Source of the DNA: Phycisphaerae bacterium
GTDB taxonomy: Bacteria > Planctomycetota > Phycisphaerae > SM23-33
DNA: 21,788 nt
Assembly: GCA_022866005.1 (NCBI GenBank)
Contig: JALHTV010000164.1
Span: forward strand, 1-21,788
Reading direction: 5' to 3'
The position numbers and the translations under genes are program-made. Below, one piece after another: positions 13,591-19,402 of the stretch. Positions within the stretch are counted from its first letter, which is position 1, and every line of letters starts with the position of its first letter. The notes beneath the pieces are model-generated. The model saw only the letters and a list, made by a program, of their open reading frames with translations. It ran no database searches and was not told the DNA's origin.

Positions 13591-14583
13591 ATGAAATTGG
13601 CGATGATCGGGTCCTACGGCCACACGGGCATCGTCCTGAAATCTCTGCCCAGCCTCCCCGACGTGGAGCTGGTGGCCGTGGCCCGCTACGGGCCGCAGGA
13701 CAAGTTGCCCTTCGTCGGCAAGAGCAAGGCCGTCCCGGCCGCCACGCCCGTCTACGATGACTATCGCAAGATGCTCGACGAGGTCCGGCCCGAGGTCGTC
13801 AGCATCTGCATGCCGCTGCACCGCAATGCCGAGGCGTCCATCGCCGCCGCCCAGCACGGCTGCCACATCCTCAGCGAAAAACCCCTGGCCACGACATTGG
13901 AGGACCTCTCGGCCCTACGGTCGGCGGTGGAGCGGGCCGGCGTGCGAATCTGCGCGATGTTCAAGACCCGGGGAGAGCCGCCCTTCCAGGCCGCTCGGGA
14001 AGTCGTTGCCGAGGGGCGGATCGGAAAGCCCATCCTGGCCTTCGGGCAGAAGTCCTACCCCTTCGCCCAGCGCGATGAGAATTACCGCCGCCGCCAGACT
14101 TTCGGGGGCACGATCCCCTGGGTAGCCATCCACGCCCTGGAGTTCATCCGCTACTGCACGGGGCGAGACTACACCGCCGTCGCGGCCATGCACTCCAACG
14201 AGTCCCTGACCGGTTACGAGGCCGAGGACAATGGCGGGCTGCTGCTGGAGCTTTCAGGCGGCGGCCACGCGATCATCTCCTTCGACTACCTGCGGCCGAT
14301 GGCCCCGGGCGTCAAGCGCCGCCACGGCGACGACCGACTGCGGATCGCGGGGACTGCCGGCATCGTGGAAGTGGTCGACGAAGGCACGCGCGTCGTGCTG
14401 ATGACACCAACCGAGGTGCAAGATGTCCCGCTGCCGCCGCCGCGCGACCTGTTCGGGGAGTTCATCGCCTCTCTGCGCGGTGAGGGTGAAGGCCTGGTCA
14501 GTCCGGAGGAGTCTTTCCGCATCACCGAGGTGGCGCTGAAGGCCCGCCAGGCGGCCGACACGGGCCAGGTGGTGGCCTTGTAG
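13591..14583 (+). CDS. Gfo/Idh/MocA-family NAD(P)-dependent oxidoreductase
   Basis: A 330-residue cytosolic oxidoreductase with an N-terminal Rossmann domain (MKLAMIGSYGHTG, 1-13) and the family motif SEKPLATTLED (94-104) with the EKP lysine at K96. The C-terminal alpha/beta domain includes GGTIPWVAIHALEFIRY, where H180 sits in the usual catalytic position. The nucleotide loop reads GSYGHTG rather than GxGxxG, a small departure. The family oxidises or reduces sugars, inositols and related compounds; the substrate cannot be predicted here. AAGGAG 6 nt before the ATG at 13591 fixes the start, although an in-frame ATG exists upstream at 13525. It stands alone, downstream of a tRNA and convergent with a PEP-CTERM gene. 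Confidence 0.9.
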   Translation: MKLAMIGSYGHTGIVLKSLPSLPDVELVAVARYGPQDKLPFVGKSKAVPAATPVYDDYRKMLDEVRPEVVSICMPLHRNAEASIAAAQHGCHILSEKPLATTLEDLSALRSAVERAGVRICAMFKTRGEPPFQAAREVVAEGRIGKPILAFGQKSYPFAQRDENYRRRQTFGGTIPWVAIHALEFIRYCTGRDYTAVAAMHSNESLTGYEAEDNGGLLLELSGGGHAIISFDYLRPMAPGVKRRHGDDRLRIAGTAGIVEVVDEGTRVVLMTPTEVQDVPLPPPRDLFGEFIASLRGEGEGLVSPEESFRITEVALKARQAADTGQVVAL

Positions 14584-14613
14584 CCCGGCCCGGGCGGCAC
14601 GAGGAAACGCAGA

Positions 14614-14637
14614 GGGCCGACCCGCCTGGGCCGGCCC
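14614..14637. terminator. Hairpin between convergent genes, candidate bidirectional terminator
   Basis: GGGCCG and CGGCCC, an A/C mismatch, then CCC and GGG around a GCCT loop form a strong stem of nine pairs in the 79-nt gap between two stop codons. No T tract follows on the plus strand; on the minus strand the hairpin is followed by a weak T-containing stretch. It may act with another factor or as an mRNA 3' end stabiliser. Confidence 0.45.
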
Positions 14638-14662
14638 GTGGGGACACCGTGCAACGCGTCAT

Positions 14663-15520
14663 CTAGTTCATGCGCCTGCGAGCCACAAAGATCAGGCCCC
14701 CTGCCAGGATCATGCTCACGCTCGCCGGCTCGGGCAGAGCCGTCATCGCCAGGTTGTCCAGCGTGGCGGGGTAGAGCTGCGTCCCGGGTTGCGGGGAGGC
14801 ATCAACCTGGGTGTTCCGCACGTACCAGCCGGTGTACCTAGACGGGTCGGTGTAGCCGGGGTTGGCGAGCAATCCCAGGGACAGGCCGACGTACGGGGCG
14901 TAGGTGGTGTTGGTGGCCAGGTCCAGGACGGTCAGCGTGGCCGACCCGTTGCCGCTGTTGCCCAGCAGGTCGACCTCCAGCGTCACAGTCATCGGCGCGG
15001 GTAGGCCGCTGGCCAGGCCCAGGGCCGAGGTGCGGACGTCGTTGGCCCCATTGGCCCCGACGACGCGCCAGGCGCCGCTGGCGGCGTCCACGCCGAACTG
15101 AAGCGCCAGCTCCCGCCCGATCGTCGAGGAACTGCTGCCATTCTGCCTGCCGTCCACACCGTCCATCCACAGGCCGACCAGAAACCCCGAAACATCGCTC
15201 ATGGTCCCGGCGTAGGAGAGGCTGAAATGGGTGTCCTGGGCGCTCAGGCCGAACAGGCTGCTGCCAGGCACCACGGGTACGGAGATCACCTGCTCGGTGC
15301 GGGTGGAGGCCGCCTGGAGCAGATGGTTGGACGCGTCGCTGGGGTCGGCCACGACCTGAATGAGGTCGGTACGTGAAGACAGGGCCGTCCAGACGACGGT
15401 CCCGTCGGCCGCCGTGTGCAGATCCTGCACGGGCAGATTGTTAAAATCATAGACCACGGCCGCGGGGCTCAGCGACACACTCGCGAGCACGGTCAAGGTC
15501 ATTAGCGTGATGCGCCTCAT
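14663..15520 (-). CDS. PEP-CTERM sorting-signal surface protein, otherwise unknown
   Basis: A 285-residue exported protein. The N-terminus MRRITLMTLTVLASVSLSPAAVV is a signal peptide with probable cleavage near SPA-AV. The C-terminus is a textbook PEP-CTERM tail: LPEPASVSMILAGGLIFVARRR, a Pro-Glu-Pro at 263-265, a single hydrophobic helix and an arginine cluster. Such proteins are processed by exosortase and delivered to the cell surface or extracellular matrix. The middle part is rich in Ser, Thr, Gly and Asn and resembles a beta-sandwich (FSLSYAGTMSDVSGFLVGLWMDG), but I recognise no catalytic motif. AGGT lies 7 nt before the ATG at 15520. No exosortase gene is in the window. Its function beyond surface localisation is unknown. 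Confidence 0.87.
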   Translation of the reverse strand: MRRITLMTLTVLASVSLSPAAVVYDFNNLPVQDLHTAADGTVVWTALSSRTDLIQVVADPSDASNHLLQAASTRTEQVISVPVVPGSSLFGLSAQDTHFSLSYAGTMSDVSGFLVGLWMDGVDGRQNGSSSSTIGRELALQFGVDAASGAWRVVGANGANDVRTSALGLASGLPAPMTVTLEVDLLGNSGNGSATLTVLDLATNTTYAPYVGLSLGLLANPGYTDPSRYTGWYVRNTQVDASPQPGTQLYPATLDNLAMTALPEPASVSMILAGGLIFVARRRMN

Positions 15521-15535
15521 GATGTACCTATTTTC

Positions 15536-15554
15536 CCGGGCCTCTGGGGCCCGG
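15536..15554 (-). promoter_or_regulatory. Hairpin in the leader of the PEP-CTERM gene
   Basis: CCGGGCC (15536-15542) and GGCCCGG (15548-15554) form a perfect 7-bp stem with a 5-base loop. On the transcript it ends about 8 nt before the AGGT ribosome binding site, so it may affect translation initiation or mRNA stability. The rest of 15555-15735 shows no gene. Confidence 0.4.
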
Positions 15555-15735
15555 CTATGAGTGCCTCTGGGGGAGCCTTGCGGCCTCTCCCAGAATGGCG
15601 CCAGCCCCACAACGCGGGCTCGACGCTAGAGGAAGCTTAGGATTTATTTGCCAGGCGGGCCAATCGGATGAGCGGAGCAGGTTCGCACGGGTGCAAGCTG
15701 CCGAGGCCAGGGCACTTGCCGCCAGGAATGGGGTC

Positions 15736-15764
15736 TTGCGGCCGGGGCGGGGCGGGCATATACT
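15736..15764 (+). promoter_or_regulatory. Promoter of the ribH-nusB-ftsY operon
   Basis: TTGCGG (15736-15741), exactly 17 bases, then TATACT (15759-15764) give a good sigma-70 match. The start would be near 15771, leaving a leader of about 35 nt with AAGAGGAG. No FMN riboswitch is visible in this short leader. Confidence 0.6.
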
Positions 15765-15805
15765 GTCCGGCCTCAGGGACAACGGCCAAGAGGAGCGGGA
15801 CTGCT

Positions 15806-16294
15806 ATGACAGAATACCAAGGCAAGCTGGTCGCGCCGCCCAAGGCGAAGTTCGCGGTGATCGTCAGCCGGTTCAACGAGTTCGTGACCGCCAAGCTGCT
15901 CTCCGGGGCGACGGACGCACTGGTCCGCCACGGGGTCGCCGAGGGTGACGTGGACGTGGTGTGGTCGCCCGGCAGCTTCGAGATGTCGGTGATCGCCTTG
16001 CGCCTGGCGGGCGGCGGGCGGTACGCCGCCGTGATCTGCCTGGGGGCGGTCATCCGCGGCGGGACGGACCACCACCACTACATCGCCGCCGAGGCCGCCA
16101 AGGGCAACGCCACCGCGGCCCTACGGACCGGCGTGCCGTGCATCTTCGGTGTGCTCACCTGCGACACGATCGAGCAGGCCATCGAACGATCCGGCGCCAA
16201 GGCCGGCAACAAGGGCGCCGAGGCCGCGACCGCCGCGATCGAGATGGCCAATCTGCTGGGGCAATTGCCGCCCGGCGGCAAACAGGCCACCTAG
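15806..16294 (+). CDS. ribH: 6,7-dimethyl-8-ribityllumazine synthase
   Basis: RibH condenses an aminoribityl-uracil with a four-carbon phosphate to give lumazine, the riboflavin precursor; the enzyme often forms an icosahedral 60-mer shell. The 162-residue protein carries VIVSRFNEFVTAKLLSGA, VVWSPGSFEMSV, ICLGAVIRGGTDHHHYI with the catalytic histidine H89, GVPCIFGVLTCDTIEQAIERSG and AKAGNKGAEAA. The usual GET(P)HFDY reads GGTDHHHY: the glutamate is glycine (G86) and two extra histidines follow. AAGAGGAG lies 10 nt before the ATG. nusB starts 2 nt after its stop, a pairing (ribH-nusB) seen in many bacteria. Confidence 0.95.
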   Translation: MTEYQGKLVAPPKAKFAVIVSRFNEFVTAKLLSGATDALVRHGVAEGDVDVVWSPGSFEMSVIALRLAGGGRYAAVICLGAVIRGGTDHHHYIAAEAAKGNATAALRTGVPCIFGVLTCDTIEQAIERSGAKAGNKGAEAATAAIEMANLLGQLPPGGKQAT

Positions 16295-16296
16295 CC

Positions 16297-16812
16297 GTGG
16301 GACAGCGGCACCGGGCAAGACGTCTGGCCCTGCAAGGGCTGTGCTGCCTGGACGTCCAAGGCGAGAGAGCAATGGACCTGGTCCGGCAGTTCCTCGACGA
16401 CAGCAAGGAGCAACCCCCCGCTATCGCCGCCGCGCACAAGCTCCTGGCGGAGGCGTACGCCCGTCGGAGCGACTGCGACGAGCTGCTCGCCCGGCACGCC
16501 AAGCACTGGGACCTGTCACGATTGGCGCTGGTGGACCGCAACATCCTGCGCCTGGCCGCCAGCGAGCTGCGCATCGGACAGACGCCGCCCAAGGTCGTCA
16601 TCACCGAGGCGATCCAACTGGCCAGGGAGTTCTCCACGTCCGAAAGCCCCCGCTTCGTCAACGGGGTGCTGGACGCGGTGATGAGAGAGGTCCAGGCCGC
16701 GCTGCCGCAGCGCACCGGCCCGCCGCAAGAGCCCACGGAACCGCCTGCGTCGCCTAATCCGCAATCCGCCCAGACGGGCGGGCGTATGCCCGAAATCCGA
16801 AATCCGCAATAA
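16297..16812 (+). CDS. nusB: Transcription antitermination factor NusB with repeat-derived C-terminal tail
   Basis: NusB binds boxA RNA with NusE (S10) and takes part in rRNA transcription antitermination. The protein has 171 residues. The N-terminus GQRHRARRLALQGLCCLD matches the family RRKARELALQALY-type helix only if the GTG at 16297 is the start; the first ATG (16372) would remove that helix. The core continues with WDLSRLALVDRNILRLAASEL, PPKVVITEAIQLAREFST and PRFVNGVLDAVMREV, ending near residue 132. A Pro/Gln-rich extension follows. Its last 18 residues (NPQSAQTGGRMPEIRNPQ) come from an interspersed repeat also present in mnmG. GTG is 2 nt after the ribH stop, so translation is probably coupled; ftsY starts 2 nt after its TAA. 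Confidence 0.93.
   Translation: MGQRHRARRLALQGLCCLDVQGERAMDLVRQFLDDSKEQPPAIAAAHKLLAEAYARRSDCDELLARHAKHWDLSRLALVDRNILRLAASELRIGQTPPKVVITEAIQLAREFSTSESPRFVNGVLDAVMREVQAALPQRTGPPQEPTEPPASPNPQSAQTGGRMPEIRNPQ
16756..16810. repeat. Palindromic AATCCGN-hairpin repeat, copy 1 (in nusB 3' end)
   Basis: About 55 bp made of AATCCGN units flanking a hairpin core. A 30-base core (16763-16792) is identical to 19837-19866 in mnmG. Two overlapping stems are possible: CGCCC/GGGCG around AGAC, and CGGGC/GCCCG around GTAT. It supplies the last 18 codons of nusB and the sequence before ftsY. Confidence 0.9.
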
Positions 16813-16814
16813 CT

Positions 16815-17732
16815 ATGGCCTTGTTCAAGGATGCCATTGGGAAGCTCGCCGCCGGCCTGGTCCGCACGCGCGAGAAGTTCGTCTCATCGCTGAAGTCGCT
16901 TCTGGTCGGGCGCCAGCTCGACCAGGACCTGCTCGAGGAGCTGGAGGCCCGGCTCATCCAGGCCGACCTGGGCGTGGTGGCGTCGCGGAAGATCTGCGAC
17001 GACCTCCAGACCGCCTACAAGGACAAGCGCATCGAGCGAGGGGAGGACGTGCTGCCCTTCCTCAAGGCCGAGCTGAAGAAATGTTGGCCGCCGTCGGACC
17101 TCAGCGTGCACTTCGCCGCCGAAGGCCCCACGGTGGTCTTGGTCGCCGGGGTCAACGGGTCGGGCAAGACCACGTCAGTGGCCAAGCTGGCCTGGTACTT
17201 CCAGCAGGATGGCAAGAAAGTTTACCTGGCGGCGGCGGACACGTTCCGCGCCGCGGCCGTGGAGCAACTGACCATCTGGGCTAAGCGGATCGGCGTGGAC
17301 ATCATCAAGGGCAGCGGCTCCGACCCGGGGGCGGTCGTCTTCGACGCCTGCGACGCCGCCAGAGCCCGCAAGGCCGACGTGCTGCTGGTGGACACCGCCG
17401 GGCGCCTGCATACCCAGGACCACCTCATGCGCGAGCTGACCAAGGTCCGCGACGTGGTCGCCCGCAAGATCCCCGGGGCGCCCCACGAGGTGCTGCTGGT
17501 CCTGGACGCCACCACCGGCCAGAACGCCATCAACCAGGCCAAGGCCTTCACCGCGGCCATCGACGTGACGGGTATCTTCCTGGCCAAGCTGGACGGCACG
17601 GCCAAGGGCGGCATCGTCGTGGCCATCCGCAACGAGGTGGGCCTGCCGGTGAAGTTCGTGGGCATCGGGGAGACCTACGAAGACGTCGAGCCGTTTGACG
17701 CCGACCAGTTCGTCGAGGCCCTGTTCACCTAG
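16815..17732 (+). CDS. ftsY: Signal recognition particle receptor FtsY
   Basis: FtsY is the membrane-associated GTPase that receives ribosome-SRP complexes for co-translational insertion. The 305-residue protein consists of the N and G domains only, without the long acidic A domain of E. coli FtsY. It shows the N domain (LEELEARLIQADLGV), the P-loop AGVNGSGKTT (111-120), LAAADTFRAAAVEQL (G2), LVDTAGR (191-197, G3), LVLDATTGQNA, LAKLDGTAKGG (G4 region, 256-266) and the closing GIGETYEDVEPFDADQFVEALF, diagnostic for FtsY against Ffh. The ATG is 2 nt after the nusB stop, and no Shine-Dalgarno sequence is visible in the 20 nt before it, because that stretch is the interspersed repeat. Translation probably depends on coupling to nusB. 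Confidence 0.96.
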   Translation: MALFKDAIGKLAAGLVRTREKFVSSLKSLLVGRQLDQDLLEELEARLIQADLGVVASRKICDDLQTAYKDKRIERGEDVLPFLKAELKKCWPPSDLSVHFAAEGPTVVLVAGVNGSGKTTSVAKLAWYFQQDGKKVYLAAADTFRAAAVEQLTIWAKRIGVDIIKGSGSDPGAVVFDACDAARARKADVLLVDTAGRLHTQDHLMRELTKVRDVVARKIPGAPHEVLLVLDATTGQNAINQAKAFTAAIDVTGIFLAKLDGTAKGGIVVAIRNEVGLPVKFVGIGETYEDVEPFDADQFVEALFT

Positions 17733-17763
17733 GCGATTCCCCTCTCAAGCGACGGGTGAGTTC

Positions 17764-17792
17764 TTGCCTTGACCGGGCGTTTCCGGTATACG
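17764..17792 (+). promoter_or_regulatory. Candidate promoter of the DUF4282 gene, overlapped by an inverted repeat
   Basis: TTGCCT (17764-17769), 17 bases and TATACG (17787-17792) form a plausible promoter about 57 nt before the start codon. CCGGGCG (17773-17779) and CGCCCGG (17791-17797) form an inverted repeat across the spacer and -10 box, which could be an operator or an ftsY terminator stem. Confidence 0.4.
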
Positions 17793-17825
17793 CCCGGAGA
17801 CAGATCCCCTGCCGGGCGTCTCCGG
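17773..17825. repeat. 14-base near-direct repeat CCGGGCGTYTCCGG
   Basis: Two copies differing at one base lie 39 nt apart (17773-17786 and 17812-17825). The second also folds as GCCGG/CCGGC (17811-17826) in the leader of the DUF4282 gene. Confidence 0.6.
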
Positions 17826-17849
17826 CAGCCTATCGGAAAGGGCAAACAC

Positions 17850-18161
17850 ATGTCACAGGTACCGCAGCAAGGTGGACCGCCCATGGGCGGCTTGGCCCAG
17901 TCTGGTTGGTTCATGGAGTTCGCGAAGTTCCAGAAGATGATCACACCGGTGGTCATCCAGGTTGTTTTCTGGATAGCCATCGCTGGGTGTGTCATCTCGG
18001 CCCTGGTATCGTTCGGTAAGGGCACGGGTGGAAGCATACTGGGGGGGATCCTGGTGCTCTTGCTGGGCCCGCTGGTCGTGCGGATCCAGTGCGAACTGAT
18101 CATCCTCATGTTCCGCATCCGCGATCTGCTTCAGGAAATCTGCGACAAGACTCACAAGTAG
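17850..18161 (+). CDS. DUF4282 domain small membrane protein
   Basis: A 103-residue inner-membrane protein with two hydrophobic helices (about 33-55 and 60-77). The pattern FAKFQKMITPVVIQVVFWI followed by GGILVLLLGPLVVRIQCELIILMFRIRD fits DUF4282, a family of unknown function with an FxKMITPxxI start and an RIxCELxIxxFRI end. The N-terminal 20 residues are Gln/Gly/Pro-rich. AAGGG about 8 nt before the ATG at 17850 supports this start rather than the in-frame ATG at 17769, which would lie inside the promoter region. It has its own candidate promoter after ftsY. Its role is unknown. Confidence 0.8.
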   Translation: MSQVPQQGGPPMGGLAQSGWFMEFAKFQKMITPVVIQVVFWIAIAGCVISALVSFGKGTGGSILGGILVLLLGPLVVRIQCELIILMFRIRDLLQEICDKTHK

Positions 18162-18203
18162 CCGCCTCGTCTGGTCGCCAGGCGCTCCCGGCGCGCTGCG
18201 CGG

Positions 18204-18224
18204 GCGCCGGCAGGATGCCGGCGC
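18204..18224. repeat. REP-like perfect hairpin
   Basis: GCGCCGGCA and TGCCGGCGC form a perfect 9-bp stem around the three-base loop GGA, in the 191-nt gap between two same-strand genes. The flanks (18181-18203) can form competing GC-rich stems. No T tract follows. It may be an interspersed extragenic palindrome or a factor-assisted terminator. I see no gene in 18162-18352. Confidence 0.6.
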
Positions 18225-18352
18225 GCAAGGTGGCTTTCGAGAGCATCGTCATCGGACGCGGCTAGGGGACGGTTCCGTCTGCGCGGGCTGCGGCTGCCAG
18301 GTGCGTTCCATTCTGCGCCGCCAGTCGATGGTGCGAAAGGAGACGCAAGCCC

Positions 18353-19345
18353 ATGGCCCTTTGGCACTGTCAGGTCGGCGGGCAGCGATACGGTCCTGTT
18401 CCTTTAGAGACGCTCCAGGCCTGGGCCACCCAGGGCCGCCTTCAGGGCAGCGACCACGTCTGGGAGGAAGGCACACCGCAGTGGGTGGCCGCCGCCGCCG
18501 TGCCCGGGCTGGGCCTGTCGGGCGGAGCAGTCGTATCGGACCCCCTCGTTCAGGTTCGGCCTCCCGGCGGCACGGGCGGACGAACGCCGACCGGCCAGAT
18601 CACCGCCGCCGCACGACAGGCCCTGAAAGGCCGCTGGGGCCTGCCCATCGCCGCCTGCCTAGTGGTGATGATCCTGAACCTCGCACCCGGCCAGGTCCCC
18701 GTGGGGGGCGCGACCGGCCAGACGATCCTGGGCATGATCGTCCCCGCGATTATCGGCGGGGCGATGGGGCTAGGGTTGATGGTGCTCTTCCTGACCTTCA
18801 TCCGCGGCGGCCCGGTGAACATCCGCATGCTCTTGGCTGGGTTCAAGGCCTTCCCGACGGCGCTGGGGGCCTATCTGCTCCGGGCGCTGTTTGTCATTGC
18901 ATGGACCTTGCCGGGGCTGGTGGCGGCTGCGGTGATCGCGGGCATTGGGTACGCCCTGGCCGGTGCGATCGGTTCGATCCATGAAGGCCCGGGCCGGGTC
19001 CTGTTCATTCTCTTTGCCGTCCTGGCGGGGGCGCCCCCCGTGCTCACGGGCACCCTGGGAATCCTTCACTACTCGCAAGTCTTCTACCTCCTAGCCGACA
19101 ACCCTCATCTGGGGGCGATCGGGGCCCTTCAGCAGAGCAAGCAGATGATGAACGGGCATAAGAGCCGGCTGCTTGTGCTCTGGTTGCGGCTGCTGCCCTG
19201 GGCCCTCCTGTGCATCCTAGTGATCCCGGTCTTGTGGGTGGCCCCGTACATCGTGACCTGTTGCGCGAAGTTCTACGATGACCTCCAGCCGCCCGCAGGC
19301 GCCGCCGCGGCGCCGACAGCACCCGCGGGGTCTCCGGCCGCCTAG
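18353..19345 (+). CDS. GYF_2 domain plus DUF975-like integral membrane protein
   Basis: A 330-residue protein with two parts. Residues 4-53 (WHCQVGGQRYGPVPLETLQAWATQGRL then VWEEGTPQWVAAA) are a GYF_2 domain, a small module common in planctomycetes that probably binds proline-rich peptides. After a Gly/Pro linker, residues from about 84 (ARQALKGRWGLPIAACLVV) to 310 resemble DUF975: helices, FIRGGPVNIRMLLAGFKAFPTALGAYLL, SQVFYLLADNPHLGAIGALQQSKQMMNGHK, then two helices and IVTCCAKFYDDL. The pattern of an ADNP-containing loop followed by SKxMMxGxK is diagnostic for DUF975. AAGGAG lies 10 nt before the ATG. The function is unknown; a role in membrane or envelope organisation is a guess. Confidence 0.82.
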   Translation: MALWHCQVGGQRYGPVPLETLQAWATQGRLQGSDHVWEEGTPQWVAAAAVPGLGLSGGAVVSDPLVQVRPPGGTGGRTPTGQITAAARQALKGRWGLPIAACLVVMILNLAPGQVPVGGATGQTILGMIVPAIIGGAMGLGLMVLFLTFIRGGPVNIRMLLAGFKAFPTALGAYLLRALFVIAWTLPGLVAAAVIAGIGYALAGAIGSIHEGPGRVLFILFAVLAGAPPVLTGTLGILHYSQVFYLLADNPHLGAIGALQQSKQMMNGHKSRLLVLWLRLLPWALLCILVIPVLWVAPYIVTCCAKFYDDLQPPAGAAAAPTAPAGSPAA

Positions 19346-19386
19346 CGCCTCCGAGCGGCCCCGGATGGGCGACCGGGCCCGATTCC

Positions 19387-19395
19387 TGCTAGAAT
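19387..19395 (+). promoter_or_regulatory. Candidate extended -10 promoter of mnmG (leaderless arrangement)
   Basis: TGCTAGAAT is an extended -10 box (TGN + TAGAAT, 5/6). A weak TGGGCG lies 18 nt upstream at 19366-19371. The GTG start of mnmG follows after 7 nt, so the transcript would start at the codon. No Shine-Dalgarno sequence is seen. Confidence 0.4.
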
Positions 19396-19402
19396 CGGCC
19401 GC

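Noticed and set aside
15555..15805. FMN riboswitch upstream of ribH
   Set aside because: None of the conserved RFN sequence blocks is visible, and the predicted leader is only about 35 nt.
16372..16374. ATG at 16372 as the start of nusB
   Set aside because: It would remove the conserved first helix RARRLALQGLCCLD, which is read in frame from the GTG at 16297.
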